A program made the position numbers and the translations under genes. The notes beneath the pieces were generated by a model that did not search any database, was not told the origin of the DNA, and saw only the letters and a list, made by a program, of their open reading frames with translations. This document shows, piece after piece, positions 23,601-34,010 of a stretch of DNA of 64,000 bases (positions are counted from its first letter, which is position 1; each line of letters opens with the position of its first letter). Location: positions 434,001 to 498,000 of the forward strand of contig JAUIRK010000891.1 in the NCBI GenBank assembly GCA_030549495.1, written 5' to 3'. Source of the DNA: Nectonema munidae. Taxonomy: Eukaryota; Nematomorpha; Nectonematoida; Nectonematidae.

Positions 23601-25316
23601 TTTATAAAAATATTTATTCAAAAAATAATAGCAATCATAATTTAGAGTTAATTACATGTTATGGGAAGACAAAACAGAACAAAAATCTTTGAGATCAAAT
23701 GAACATATAATAGTAAATATGAAATATACAAAAAAGATAAATTAACATTGCTGGTAATCGTGCACTTAAAAAAATATCAAAAATGATTTTTTAAAATATT
23801 CTTTATTAGTCTAGAAATATTTGACACATTAAAGCGAATCAACATAAATACAAATTTTCTAGATAAAAGTTTTATTCTTCTTTACTGGAAGCTATTACAG
23901 TATAATTATATTGATAAATCAACCACAAATTGAAAGCAGGAATGTCTGCAAATGTAACTATAATCCAATGTCTACTCGGTTTATAACAGGTATATTCTTG
24001 TTTCGAAATTAACACACTTTTAAATTTATTCCAAAACATCCCAAGTGTATTGCGAAGACATGGTTATGTAAGTTGACTATAAAAGTGATGAATGAGATAA
24101 AATGAGTGTGATAATTGCTCATTGTCTATCATGTGAGTATTTATGCCTCAACTCTAACACTCAATAATGGGTGACATAATAAGGCTACGCAATGAGCTAA
24201 CCAATAAAATGACGAGTTTTTTCATGGTCTTTAGCTAATAAATATATATATTATATATGGATAAATGTTCAAACATAAAATGAATTCAAATAAATGCGGT
24301 GATATAATGTGCAAGCAAAAGACAGGTTTTGTATGTCAACGTGATACCCTTTAAAAATAAATTTTTAAGCTTCTTAGATGGTTTTAAAAATTAATTCAAA
24401 CTTCAAAAAATGAATTAAATAATTCGTTCATAAACAAAAATAAAATTTTTTAATATTTTTAGAACTTTATTTTTTTGAGTAATTACTCAATATGATAAAA
24501 GATTAATGTAAAAAAATACATTATATCAATCTAAATTTCGTGGGTTCTACGCCGAAATTCCATACAGCAGGCTACGTTTAACCCAAGATTAACGTTTAAT
24601 CTACTTTTGAGAAGGAAAATTATTTCATGTTAGTGATGTAAATTTTTTATTAAAAATTTTTATTGCTTCACATTAATATTTTAAGTTGAATAAAATAGGA
24701 AAAGTGTCGAGAGGAGTAAATATCTCTGGCTGAAAAAATGATCTCATTTAGAATTCTATAGGTGAAATTATCATCGAATTATATCCATAAAAACCATTTT
24801 AATTGGCAGAATTGGATGAATGGAATTTTTATGGGTTAAATTTTAGAACAACAGGAGCAAAATGATGTAACTAGAGTCTAGTCTAAAAATTAAAAATGAT
24901 AAGAAATTAAAGAATGTTAAATAATTAAAATTTTACTTTTAAATTTAAAACGAAAAATATATATAAAAGCTAAAAGTTATATTCTTAAAAATTTGCAAGA
25001 TTTAAAGTGTATCGAAAAGAATGATACGTGGTGGTGAAGAGTTTACTATAGCAATTAAAGCAAATCTTCTGTCTTCAAGGGCAAAAATTCATGATTGCAC
25101 ACATAAAAATTTTATAATCTAAAATTCACCTATTAAAGTTTATAGTGCGTTCGCATACTTTTAAATACCTAACAACAACTTGACTTAACTTAGAGCTGTG
25201 CATATTGATTTTTTTAATCAAGGGTTCATTATGAGAAACTGAGTATTTCACAGCACTCCTAAACTCTCGTGTACTCATTATCATGTGCATGTTTTGTAAT
25301 ATAAATAAAATATATG
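20674..25316. other. Long AT-rich stretch, no supported gene
   Basis: About 4.6 kb of AT-rich sequence with frequent stops in all frames. The only open frame over 70 codons is at 23163-23381 minus. It contains no recognised motif and its codon content looks like background. No inverted-repeat-bounded element, tRNA or satellite was recognised. Confidence 0.5.
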
Positions 25317-25318
25317 TA

Positions 25319-25450
25319 CAGTAGAATCTCGCTACTATGCCCCCTCGGTACTATGCCACTCTCGCTACTATGCCACTTTCACTCGGTCCGGACAAAATTC
25401 AGTAGAAAATAAACTTACTATGCCACCACCTAATCTCGCTATTATGCCAC
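25319..25450 (+). repeat. Left TIR and subterminal repeats of the Tigger element
   Basis: The core 'ctactatgcca' or a close variant occurs five times between 25331 and 25450 in direct orientation. Two direct copies and one inverted copy occur at the right end (27165-27245). Such repeated subterminal motifs are plausible transposase-binding sites. Confidence 0.8.
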
Positions 25451-25557
25451 TATTTATTTGTGTGTTGCGTTTTTTAATTATATTTCTCAACTTTTTTTAC
25501 AAAATTAATGAATATATTTTTTTAGATTTATTGTTTTTATTTGCGTAAAAAATTAAC

Positions 25558-27111
25558 ATGTCAGATATAAAACGCAAGCGAACCGATTTCACTCTAAAGC
25601 AGAAAAAAGAAATTATTGATGCCGAAAAAAATGAGCCTAATCAGTCCAAGCTGGCCAGAGAAATAAGCAAGAAATGGGGTATTGAAGTGAAGAGAACTAC
25701 GGTAAAAAGCATTCTCAGCAAAAAGGATGCAATCGAGGCTGCAATCAAAACTGGATTTTCATCGAAACGCGTTAAGTTGACGCAGGCTCACGATCCAAAT
25801 CTCGATGAAGGGGTGCTCATGTGGCTGAAGCAAGCGAGAGGACACAATCTGCCTGTCAGTGGAAGTCTGGTCAAAGAAAAGGCAATGAAACTGGCCGAGA
25901 TAATGCACATTCCGGGATTCATGGCAAGCGACGGTTGGCTGGACAATTTCAAAAAGCGTCACGGCATTACTTTTAAAACAATACAAGGAGAAACAGGAGC
26001 GGTAAATTTGCAATCTCTTTTTGAGTGGCAACAACAGGTTCTCCGACCTTTGCTTGAATTTTCTGCAGAAGACGTCTTCAATCTAGACGAAACTGGACTC
26101 TTCTGGCAGCTGCTACCAAACAAGACCATGGCTTTCAGAGGAGAGCGGTGCACTGGAGGTAAAAAAAGTAAGCAAAGAATCACTCTTCTGGTTGGAGCAA
26201 ACATGAGCGGCAACGAAAAGCTTCCTCTTCTGGTGATTGGCAATTCAAAGAAACCGCGTGCCTTCAAAAACAAAAAAATTCCGGTGACATACAAGGCAAA
26301 TTCGAAAGCGTGGATGACGGCGGAGCTCTTCGAAGAAACATTGCGTGAGTGGAACGAGCGACTCGTCAAGCAGGGGCGCAAAGTGCTGCTTTGTCTCGAT
26401 AACTTTTGTGGCCACCCATCTGATCTCCAGTTCGACAATATAAAGCTGCTATTTTTTCCTCCTAACACAACATCAATCTCGCAACCAATGGATCAGGGGG
26501 TTATAGAGAGTCTCAAACGCCACTACAAGAAACTTTTGCTCTCTCGCAGGCTTGAAGCCATAGACGAGGAAAGAGAGTTTAAGTTCACGTTGCTTGATGC
26601 TCTACACGTTGCCCGGTATGCCTGGGAGCAGGTTAACAAATCGGTCATCAAAAACTGTTTTGTAAAAGCTAAGTTTGTGGAAGAAGAAATTGATCAGATT
26701 GAGCCAAAAGATGAAGAGTTGCTCGAGATTTGGAATGCTTTGCCTACTGAGGAAAAGATGCACAATAACGAGGAGATTGAGCTAACTGACTTTCTCAATG
26801 CTGACGAGCGTCTCGCAACTAGTGGCTCTCTTCTGCTAGAGGAGATTGCTGAGGAAGTGCTGAAAAGCAAGGAACAAATTGAAAGCGAAGACGACAAGGA
26901 AACTATCGAAGAGGAAGTGGTTCAATTCCAAGAAGCCCAAAGAGCGTGGAGCACTGTTCGAAAATTTATGCAGCATTGTAGCGTAAAGCTCAAAGTGATG
27001 CAAGCGTGCGATTGTTTAGATCAAGAAATGCTTGAGATCCGCCATATGAAAATGCGTCAGACAACCATTTTTGAGAGCTTTGGAATAGGACACAAATATA
27101 TAAAAAAATAA
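25558..27111 (+). CDS. Tigger/pogo transposase, 517 aa, intact
   Basis: The N-terminus has a psq-type helix-turn-helix (about residues 8-55, FTLKQKKEIIDAEKN... LAREISKKWGI). A CENP-B-type DNA-binding domain follows (about 75-140, with LMWLKQARGHNLPVSGSLVK and MASDGWLDNFKKRHGI). The DDE catalytic core is at about 165-340. The acidic triad appears as D177 in FNLDETGLF, D281 in LLCLDNFCGH and D312 in ISQPMDQGVIES. The spacing of 30 residues between the last two fits the pogo group. GNSKKPRAFK and SKAWMTAELFEE are further family marks. The C-terminus is acidic (IESEDDKETIEEEVVQ). The reading frame is unbroken from ATG to TAA, and its base composition is less AT-rich than its surroundings, suggesting recent arrival. 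Host-domesticated relatives (CENP-B, TIGD proteins) exist, but TIRs and the TA duplication point to a mobile copy. Confidence 0.95.
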   Translation: MSDIKRKRTDFTLKQKKEIIDAEKNEPNQSKLAREISKKWGIEVKRTTVKSILSKKDAIEAAIKTGFSSKRVKLTQAHDPNLDEGVLMWLKQARGHNLPVSGSLVKEKAMKLAEIMHIPGFMASDGWLDNFKKRHGITFKTIQGETGAVNLQSLFEWQQQVLRPLLEFSAEDVFNLDETGLFWQLLPNKTMAFRGERCTGGKKSKQRITLLVGANMSGNEKLPLLVIGNSKKPRAFKNKKIPVTYKANSKAWMTAELFEETLREWNERLVKQGRKVLLCLDNFCGHPSDLQFDNIKLLFFPPNTTSISQPMDQGVIESLKRHYKKLLLSRRLEAIDEEREFKFTLLDALHVARYAWEQVNKSVIKNCFVKAKFVEEEIDQIEPKDEELLEIWNALPTEEKMHNNEEIELTDFLNADERLATSGSLLLEEIAEEVLKSKEQIESEDDKETIEEEVVQFQEAQRAWSTVRKFMQHCSVKLKVMQACDCLDQEMLEIRHMKMRQTTIFESFGIGHKYIKK

Positions 27112-27164
27112 AACTGTTTTTTAATAAATGTGATTTTATTTGAAAAAATAAGGCTATTTTTACA

Positions 27165-27245
27165 AAACCCTCGCTACTATGCCACTCTCGCTACTATGCC
27201 ACTTTTGGTCGGCCCCGAAGGGTGGCATAATAGCGAGATTTTACA
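27165..27245. repeat. Right TIR and subterminal repeats of the Tigger element
   Basis: Two direct copies of the CTCGCTACTATGCCACT motif are followed by the inverted terminal copy GGTGGCATAATAGCGAG, ending TTTTACA before the TA duplication. Confidence 0.85.
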
Positions 27246-27247
27246 TA

Positions 27248-27960
27248 TATGTGTGTGTGTGTCTCCGTGTATGTGGTTGTATGCCTTTCAAAAACAATAA
27301 AACGGCTTGTACATATAAAATGTTAAAGGATACATAGAAAAAGATAAAAAAAAACTAACGTTAACATTTTTTTTCAAATATTATGATCTTGAGTTGGAAA
27401 AAATTTCTTCCCCAAAAAACGACAATAGGGGATTTCTATAAGAGAATTGCAAGATTTTGGGATTACAAACTTATAAGTTAATAATAATTACTACTAACTA
27501 AGAAACTGTTTAACTGTCTAACTAAGTAACTTCATTAATCGAATTAAACTACACGAGATTTCGTCAAGAAACCAAAAAACTAAAAATTTTGATTATTTTA
27601 TACAAATTAAATTTATATTTTGTATAATTTATTTGTCGAAGAAATCATAATATTAAATATTTGAATAAATTTTTGTCCAACAAATCTAGTGATTCTGTTA
27701 ACAAATATAGGGGTTAAAATTTTAAATATTATTTAGAATATATTAAACAAATTTTTGACAAAATTTTATGATTCTGTCAACAAATGAAAACCCAAAATTT
27801 TAAATTTATATTTTGAATAATTTCTTTGACTCTTAACAAAATGTAATTACCTTCATTGACATGTTTTGACGTAAAAGTGTATTAACTTATTATTAATTTT
27901 TAATACCTATTCGTCCAAGTACTTTTTTGTACTGATTCTTTCTGTGTTGATTGTGATTTA
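27248..27960. other. AT-rich DNA, no gene seen
   Basis: A short GT repeat lies directly after the Tigger element. At 27590-27830 the phrase 'ttttgaataattt...attctgtcaacaaat' recurs loosely, giving a weak degenerate repeat. No gene was recognised. Confidence 0.5.
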
Positions 27961-27973
27961 CTCTTTTTGATAT

Positions 27974-28516
27974 TTGTATATAATGAAAACTAAAAATACT
28001 AACAACTGGACATGCCATCAATGTATGATTAATAATAAACAAGATATGGTCTGTTGTTTCCAGTGTTCTAATTGGTTTTGTTATAACTGCTCTAAACTAC
28101 CATCTAATTTCAATACCTTTTTTGATGCTAACTATTGTGTTGGTGTTAGATGGGTATGTTCTAAATGTTTGAGTTCATCTAGTTCTGATTCAAGTATTAA
28201 AAAAGTAGTTAAAATGGGTAAAATTAAAGCTAAAAAAGTAGTCAAAATGGGTAAAATTAACTCACATGTTATATGTTCAAAAAATGAAGAAAAAATTATA
28301 AATGCCTTGAATCAAGGATTTAAGGATTTACAAGAAAAACTTAAACATTTAAAAAATAAAGACAATAATTTTGGTCAACGTTCATTTGCGGATGCTGTAA
28401 AGATCAATAAGAATATCCTATACCTTAAATGTGACAAAAACAAAATTTACAAGCCAAAAAATCTTAGGCTTTTTTTTAGTTATGTGTATTTTATTATAAG
28501 GTGTAAAAATATTTAA
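27974..28516 (+). pseudogene. LINE ORF1 N-terminal fragment with PHD finger
   Basis: The likely start is the second Met (MKTKNTNN). Residues about 10-60 form a PHD-type zinc finger: WTCHQCMINN, MVCCFQCSNWFCYNCSKLP and VRWVCSKC, giving four CxxC-type pairs, with Cys where a His is usual. A Ser/Lys linker with VVKMGKIK repeated twice follows. The coiled region EKIINALNQGFKDLQEKLK and SFADAVKINKNILYLK come next, after which homology to the ORF1 at 16454-17562 is lost. A PHD finger in ORF1 is known from CR1-clade LINEs. No ORF2 follows, so this is a fragment left by deletion or rearrangement. Confidence 0.75.
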
Positions 28517-29459
28517 CCTAAACATTTGTCAATCAATCCCTGTTCAAAAGTTTTTTTCTGATGAATCATTTGTGATGTTTATTGTTCAATTACAAAAAGT
28601 TTTCAACTTTTTTCATCTAAAAGACTTTCGCTTTCACGCAAAAGAAAAAAGATGGACAAATTCAATTTAGATTTAAAATTATCTTGATAGCGACTAAATC
28701 TCCACATATTGGAATCTGAGACAGTTTTGATAACTCTGATCTATTCAAAATTTTCAGATTTCTTACCGATCTTAGTGAAATGATAATATTTGATAGGCTA
28801 TAGATTTAAAGATTTTTCATTTGCATAAGAGGAACTTCTTATTCACGGTTAAAATCCTTTCTAAAACACCCAATATTAGATCATTACACCACATCCTATT
28901 TCATTGGAACATGGTTTATCTTTCATTCAATCAAAATTCATACTTCTTTTTTTAATTATTTCTTTTGATCACACATTCTTTCTTCTACTAGTTTTTAGGT
29001 GTCTTCCTTCACTTATACTAATCTTCAAAAGATTTTATCATGCGTTTTGTTTTTTTAAATAAATATTTCATACTCAAGATGAATGAAGAAAGTATTATAA
29101 CCCAAAATATACAAAAAAAAAAATTATATTTGTACAATATAACCAATATATAACTTTGAAAACATTTTATAATGCTGATTTTCAGGCATACATCACTAAT
29201 TTAATTGACACTTCGAGATATTCTTTAATCGTATTAGACAAAATGGAGTACAGAAATAAAATAAGCATATTCGATTTGGTATGAAAACAATTTGAAGAAA
29301 TTATAAGGTTAAGTACAGATAATGTCAAAATTTTGACTACCATAAAAATGGTATCATAAGATGCAGTTACTGATTTTAAGAACTCATAAAATTTGAAGGA
29401 ATTTAATTCAGCCAATTTTGTATAATTAATTTTTTAACGTCTCTTCATCAACACTAATA
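28517..29459. other. AT-rich DNA, no gene seen
   Basis: A 77-codon minus-strand open frame at 29182-29415 was not recognised and has no motif. Nothing else is supported. Confidence 0.45.
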
Positions 29460-29700
29460 GGCTTAAAAGGAAAGGAAATTCACTTTCAAAACATTTTAAT
29501 GAAAAGTTTACTTATAGCAAAGCCTATTTATGAAGTAAATTTGTCTATTCAAGATCTTGGAACTATGATTTTAGATGCTTCAGAAAGATTTCAAGCTTTT
29601 CTAACTAAACAGCCACTGTGGAAAAGAAGATTGAAAATTGGAAGCTTTGGAAACTTTCCAATGCTAAAGGAAGTTTTCGTTAACAAAGACTTGTAATGGA
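29460..29700 (+). pseudogene. Small hAT transposase fragment (ZBED5/GTF2IRD2-like group)
   Basis: The reading 'KGKEIHFQ' runs into NLSIQDLGTMILDASERFQAF, then KQPLWKRRLKIGSFGNFPML and KEVFVNKDL. It follows the family pattern 'LN..LQGK...I..L...V.AFQ.KL.LW..Q....F.HFP.LKE' seen more fully in the hAT remnant at 60.5-62.0 kb. Only this central segment remains, with no TIRs recognised around it. The frame is disturbed at the start. Confidence 0.4.
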
Positions 29701-31345
29701 ATTTTGTTTTCACATCTAATTACTCTGCACCACTAATTCATTCGATATTTCTGTTTAGAAAACCTCACACTAGAAAATTAGATTCGCAATATTTTTCTTG
29801 CTGATAGCTTGTATTAGTGAAAATGCAGACCTAGCTAAAAATGATCTCATTGACTTAAGGAGAACAGTTTTGCTGAAAATTCGATTTAACACAAAGAGCT
29901 TGGAAGAATTTTGGTGTGCATAATATTACAAGCCTTTTTTTAGCAAAAAACTATTCTGATGCTCTTTGTTATTACTTGTATTTGTGAATTACCATTTATT
30001 ACTGTTAAAACATAAAATTCAAATTGAAAGATGACTTAGAAAGCAGTGTCCAACAATATTTTACAGTTTTATCTTTTTATTCAAGACAAATAACAAAAAC
30101 GTTAACATAATGAAAATATTTGCGTAGAATAATAATTATTCTTGATTTTTTATATAAATTTAAAACTTACATTGAATGTAAAATTATTTTGCAGTAAACT
30201 AAAATGAATAAAAAAAGTTAAAAAGAGGTCGTAGCAAATATTTAAAATGAATTTCAAAGCTAAGAAATAAACAAAATGAAAAGAAGTGGGAAAATATAAT
30301 AAAAATATTTGGTTTCAAATATGTCTCCAGACTTAAGTTTTATAAGAAAATTGTCGTAAAATTGATTGATTGATTAATTTGACGAAAAAGTACACGTGAT
30401 ATATGTGTTGAGTTGAATTTTTGAAAAGATCCGATACTTAAAAGGTTGACAATCACCGACATAAGATAAAAAACATTTTAAATTTTCTTTCACATAATGT
30501 TAAATGTCAAATTAAGAAAATGAAGTCTAGCTCCAGATATGCTGGATTATATCTCCCTTTTTAAAAATATAAATTCCTTTCTTCTCACGAAATTTTCATT
30601 TTAGTTTTTTTAAAGAATAAATTTGCAGCAAATTTATGACACACATCTTTTATATCAATATTTTTCAACCAAGAACAACAAATATTCAAATACTCTTTCA
30701 AAAGGTTACTTTTTACATAATTAATTAATTTAAAAAAATTTTTATGAAGATTTTATTGAACTTAAATGAAATAAAAAATTCAAATCAAAGTTTTGATAAT
30801 ACCTTAAAGATTTCCGATTTTCTTTAGTTGATAATTGCAAATTTTAGTTTCTTTTATAGTATAACGTCTCTACACCTCGCCCATCCGAATTTTTATCAAT
30901 TTAAAAAATTGAGATTCTCTCCGAATAAAACATTTCCTAATTGAACTTTCATATGTTACAAATGTTTAATTTTAATGCCTTTTAAATCTATAACAAAGTA
31001 GGATTTAAAACCTTTCTCTGCCTTTAATAGCAACTATAGTTTAGCTAAAAAATCAGTCGAAGAATCTACTAGGATTGACTTTAAAAATTTTAAATTTCTA
31101 CATCTACGCGAAATAGAGATTGCAAAGGCACATACATTGAATTTTTTTGCATGAATCTACATCGTAAATCTGCTAAATTACCCGTATGCTTTGCACAAGT
31201 AAGTAGAAATAAATATTGATTGCTCGAATAATGTGTTCGATATAGACTCTTGAAATAGGACCATGGCATTGTTAGGAGGATGGATACACTAAGTTAACAC
31301 TACTAAGTTTTTTTTATTGATTTTTCAAATATAAAATTAAAAAAG
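29701..31345. other. AT-rich DNA, no gene seen
   Basis: No open frame, inverted-repeat element or RNA gene was recognised in this stretch. Confidence 0.5.
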
Positions 31346-31347
31346 AC

Positions 31348-31562
31348 TCAATTCATCATACACGCAAGTATACAAATACGTCACATACACTTAATTCATC
31401 ATAAACGAAGTATACAAACTAAATCATCATACACACAGGTATACGAATACGTCACATAAACTTAATTCATCATACACACAGGTATGCAAATTAATTCATC
31501 ATACACGCAGATATACAAATACGTCACATACACTTAATTCATCATACATTTCAAATAGAAGG
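31348..31562. repeat. Degenerate tandem repeat with 'aattcatcatacac' core
   Basis: The core AATTCATCATACAC, or a close variant, recurs about six times between 31348 and 31550. It is often followed by 'gcaagtatacaaatacgtcacatacact'. Spacing varies between roughly 30 and 45 bp. Confidence 0.75.
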
Positions 31563-31609
31563 GATCAAACATATAAAAGTATACTAGCCGGTCCCGTGGT
31601 CGTTTATAC

Positions 31610-31885
31610 AAAAAAATACATACAAAACATAAATAATTTCAACCAATCAGAATGCTTTAAGCGACACTCACACTACAGATATATGAACTCATCACACATA
31701 TAAAAATACACACAAAACATATAAAAATTTCAACCAATCAGATGCTTCCAGCGACATACACACACAAACTCATCGCACCATATAAAAATACACACAAAAC
31801 ATATATAAATAATTTCAACCAATCGGAATGCTTGCAGCGACACACATCATACATGTTCTTCGTTTTGATTGGTTAAGAAAAATTT
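31610..31885. promoter_or_regulatory. Tandem repeats each with a CCAAT box, upstream of the repeat-tailed membrane gene
   Basis: Three units of about 85-91 bp share 'acacaaaacatataaa..atttcaaccaatc'. CCAAT boxes lie at about 31643, 31734 and 31819, and an inverted one (GATTGG) near 31867. A/T-rich TATAAA-like strings sit next to each. A further TATAAAT lies about 28 bases before the ATG at 31960. The arrangement looks like a multiplied promoter element for the gene that follows. This is inferred; no transcript evidence is available. Confidence 0.45.
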
Positions 31886-31959
31886 GTTTTCACTTTGAGA
31901 AACATAAGCTTCATTTTTAACATATCCCACGTTATAAATTACCACTTGATAAAATAAAA

Positions 31960-33960
31960 ATGTCATCAAATTTTATAAAGTCAGTTAGAAGTGGGTTGGA
32001 CAGAAAAAAGGAGTACGACAATAAACTTAATATTACAAACAAACATAGCAACAATACTACCTCTTATTTTCCGGAATCAAACAACATAATACACAAGTAT
32101 ACTAGTAACCTTAATCCTAGAAACAACAATGTCACAGTTTATTCCATTATTTTGACCATAATATTAACACTTTTAATATTTTTAATATATAAATTTATAC
32201 GAAAAAAGTTCAATGGTAACAAGCATACAGATGAGAAAGAAAAAACTATAAATCAAAGTAGTTTCTTCAATAGATTAAAAGAAAAGTTAAAAGGCCTATT
32301 TTTTAAGCAAAAGAAAGTCCATGATGAATTAAGAGAATTACTTATTGAAAATCATAAACTCCAATGCGGAACACCTACAAATCAAGATACTTTCTTTGTT
32401 AAAAATAATTTAAAGAATCGGTTTTACAAGCAAGAAGAAGCTCGAAATGAATTGAGCAAAGAAGGTAAAGATTCGAAAATAGTTAATTTTGAGAAAGCAA
32501 TGTTGGAACTTGGATTATTTGAGCTCAGGGAAAAACAAACTTATCACAACAGAAACCCAGCAAAAAAAATGATAACATTTAAAGAAATAGGAAATAAAAT
32601 AAATATACCTTTCATCGAAGATGATTTAAACTATAAAACTGTAGAACCAAAGAAAGAAAACAAAATACAAGACATGAGTGAATTGAATAAATCAAAAAAT
32701 ATAATTAAAAAGAAAATATCAGAAGTAACGATTACAAATGAAAGGTTAAAAGATCCATCTTCAGAAGATAAATCTATTAGTGATTCTAGCACATCAGATT
32801 TAAAAAATGTTGAGAATAAGAAAAAATCAAGTAGCAAAAAAAAATGTGATAGTAAATTGAATAAATCAAAAGATATAATTAACAAGAAAAAATCAGAAGT
32901 AACGATTTCAAAAATCAAAACATTAAAAGATTCATCTTCAGAAGATCAATTTATTAGTAATTCAAGAACAACAGATATAAAAAATGTTGAGAATAAGGAA
33001 AAAACAAGTAGCAAAAAAAAATGTGATAGTAAATTGAATAAAAAAAAAGATATAATTAAAAAGAAAAAATCAGATGTAACGATTTCAAACAAAAGATTAA
33101 AAGATTCATCTTCAGAGGATGAATTTATTAGTAATTCTAGCACATCAGATTTAAAAAATGTTGAGAATAAAGAAAAAACAAGTAGCAAAAAAAAATGTGA
33201 TAGTAAATTGAATAAATCAAAAGATATAATTAAAAAGAAAAAATCAGAAGTAACGATTTCAAAAATCAAAAGATTAAAAGATTCATCTTCAGAGGATGAA
33301 TTTATTAGTAATTCTAGAACAACAGATTTAAAAAATGTTGAGAATAAGGAAAAAACAAGTAGCAAAAAAAAATGTGATAGTAAATTGAATAAATCAAAAG
33401 ATATAATTAAAAAGAAAAAATCAGAAGTAACGATTTCAAAAATCAAAACATTAAAAGATTCATCTTCAGAAGATCAATTTATTAGTAATTCAAGAACAAC
33501 AGATATAAAAAATGTTGAGAATAAGGAAAAAACAAGTAGCAAAAAAAAATGTGATAGTAAATTGAATAAAAAAAAAGATATAATTAAAAAGAAAAAATCA
33601 GAAGTAACGATTTCAAAAATCAAAAGATTAAAAGATTCATCTTCAGAAGATGAATTTATTAGTAATTTTAGAACAACAGATTTAAAAAATGTTGAGAATA
33701 AGGAAAAAACAAGTAGCAAAAAAAAATGTGATAGTAAATTGAATAAATCAAAAGATATAATTAAAAAGAAAAAAACAGAAGTAACGATTTCAAAAATCAA
33801 AAGATTAAAAGATTCATCTTCAGAAGATGAATTTATTAGTAATTCTAGAACAACAGATTTAAAAAATGTTGAGAATAAGGAAAAAACAAGTAGCAAAAAA
33901 AAATGTGATAGTAAATTGAATAAATCAAAAGATAAATTAAAAAAAAAAAATCAGATGTAA
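31960..33960 (+). CDS. Single-pass membrane protein with Lys/Ser-rich 59-residue repeats, 666 aa, unknown function
   Basis: I do not recognise the family. Residues 1-57 are polar and Asn-rich, with no signal peptide seen. Residues about 58-80 (VTVYSIILTIILTLLIFLIY) form one hydrophobic membrane segment followed by the basic KFIRKKF. This predicts a short N-terminal side and a large charged domain on the opposite side, probably cytosolic by the positive-inside rule. Residues 100-215 hold two loosely similar basic segments (LFFKQKKVHDELREL and RFYKQEEARNELSKE). From residue 240 the tail consists of seven full units of 58-59 residues starting at 240, 298, 357, 415, 474, 533 and 592, plus a partial at 651. 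Each has LNKSKDIIKKKKSEVTIS, then LKDSSSEDEFISN (casein-kinase-2-like acidic serines), then KNVENKEKTSSKKKCD. The stop arises in a long A run; repeat text continues out of frame beyond it to about 34010. Confidence 0.7.
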   Translation: MSSNFIKSVRSGLDRKKEYDNKLNITNKHSNNTTSYFPESNNIIHKYTSNLNPRNNNVTVYSIILTIILTLLIFLIYKFIRKKFNGNKHTDEKEKTINQSSFFNRLKEKLKGLFFKQKKVHDELRELLIENHKLQCGTPTNQDTFFVKNNLKNRFYKQEEARNELSKEGKDSKIVNFEKAMLELGLFELREKQTYHNRNPAKKMITFKEIGNKINIPFIEDDLNYKTVEPKKENKIQDMSELNKSKNIIKKKISEVTITNERLKDPSSEDKSISDSSTSDLKNVENKKKSSSKKKCDSKLNKSKDIINKKKSEVTISKIKTLKDSSSEDQFISNSRTTDIKNVENKEKTSSKKKCDSKLNKKKDIIKKKKSDVTISNKRLKDSSSEDEFISNSSTSDLKNVENKEKTSSKKKCDSKLNKSKDIIKKKKSEVTISKIKRLKDSSSEDEFISNSRTTDLKNVENKEKTSSKKKCDSKLNKSKDIIKKKKSEVTISKIKTLKDSSSEDQFISNSRTTDIKNVENKEKTSSKKKCDSKLNKKKDIIKKKKSEVTISKIKRLKDSSSEDEFISNFRTTDLKNVENKEKTSSKKKCDSKLNKSKDIIKKKKTEVTISKIKRLKDSSSEDEFISNSRTTDLKNVENKEKTSSKKKCDSKLNKSKDKLKKKNQM

Positions 33961-34010
33961 CGATTTAAAACAAAAGATTAAAAGATTCATCTTCAGAAGA
34001 TGAATTTAAC
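32677..34010 (+). repeat. Coding tandem repeat, 174-177 bp unit, with a three-unit higher-order duplication
   Basis: Units start at 32677, 32851, 33028, 33202, 33379, 33556, 33733 and 33910. Units 2-4 and 5-7 pair off. Units 2 and 5 share KTLKD, EDQF and TTDIK; units 3 and 6 share LNKKKD; units 4 and 7 share KRLKD and TTDLK. This implies duplication of a three-unit block of about 530 bp. Unit 1 is the most diverged. Confidence 0.9.

Larger units (their letters stand above)
25319..27245 (+). mobile_element. Tigger/pogo-type DNA transposon, complete in appearance
   Basis: The 1927-bp element is flanked by TA dinucleotides at 25317-25318 and 27246-27247, the target duplication of the Tc1/mariner-pogo superfamily. 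Its ends are inverted repeats: CAGTAGAATCTCGCTACTAT on the left, and TGTAAAATCTCGCTATTATG read inward from the right. Subterminal CTCGCTACTATGCC-type motifs are repeated on both sides. The single transposase gene is open from end to end. Everything needed for a self-mobile copy is present to the eye; activity is not shown by sequence. Confidence 0.95.

Noticed and set aside
25759-26897. Minus-strand open frames of 67-169 codons
   Set aside because: Antisense to the intact Tigger transposase; no motif of their own.
32631-33896. Minus-strand Phe/Leu/Ser-rich open frames of 95-166 codons
   Set aside because: They are the antisense shadow of the Lys/Ser-rich repeat gene on the plus strand.
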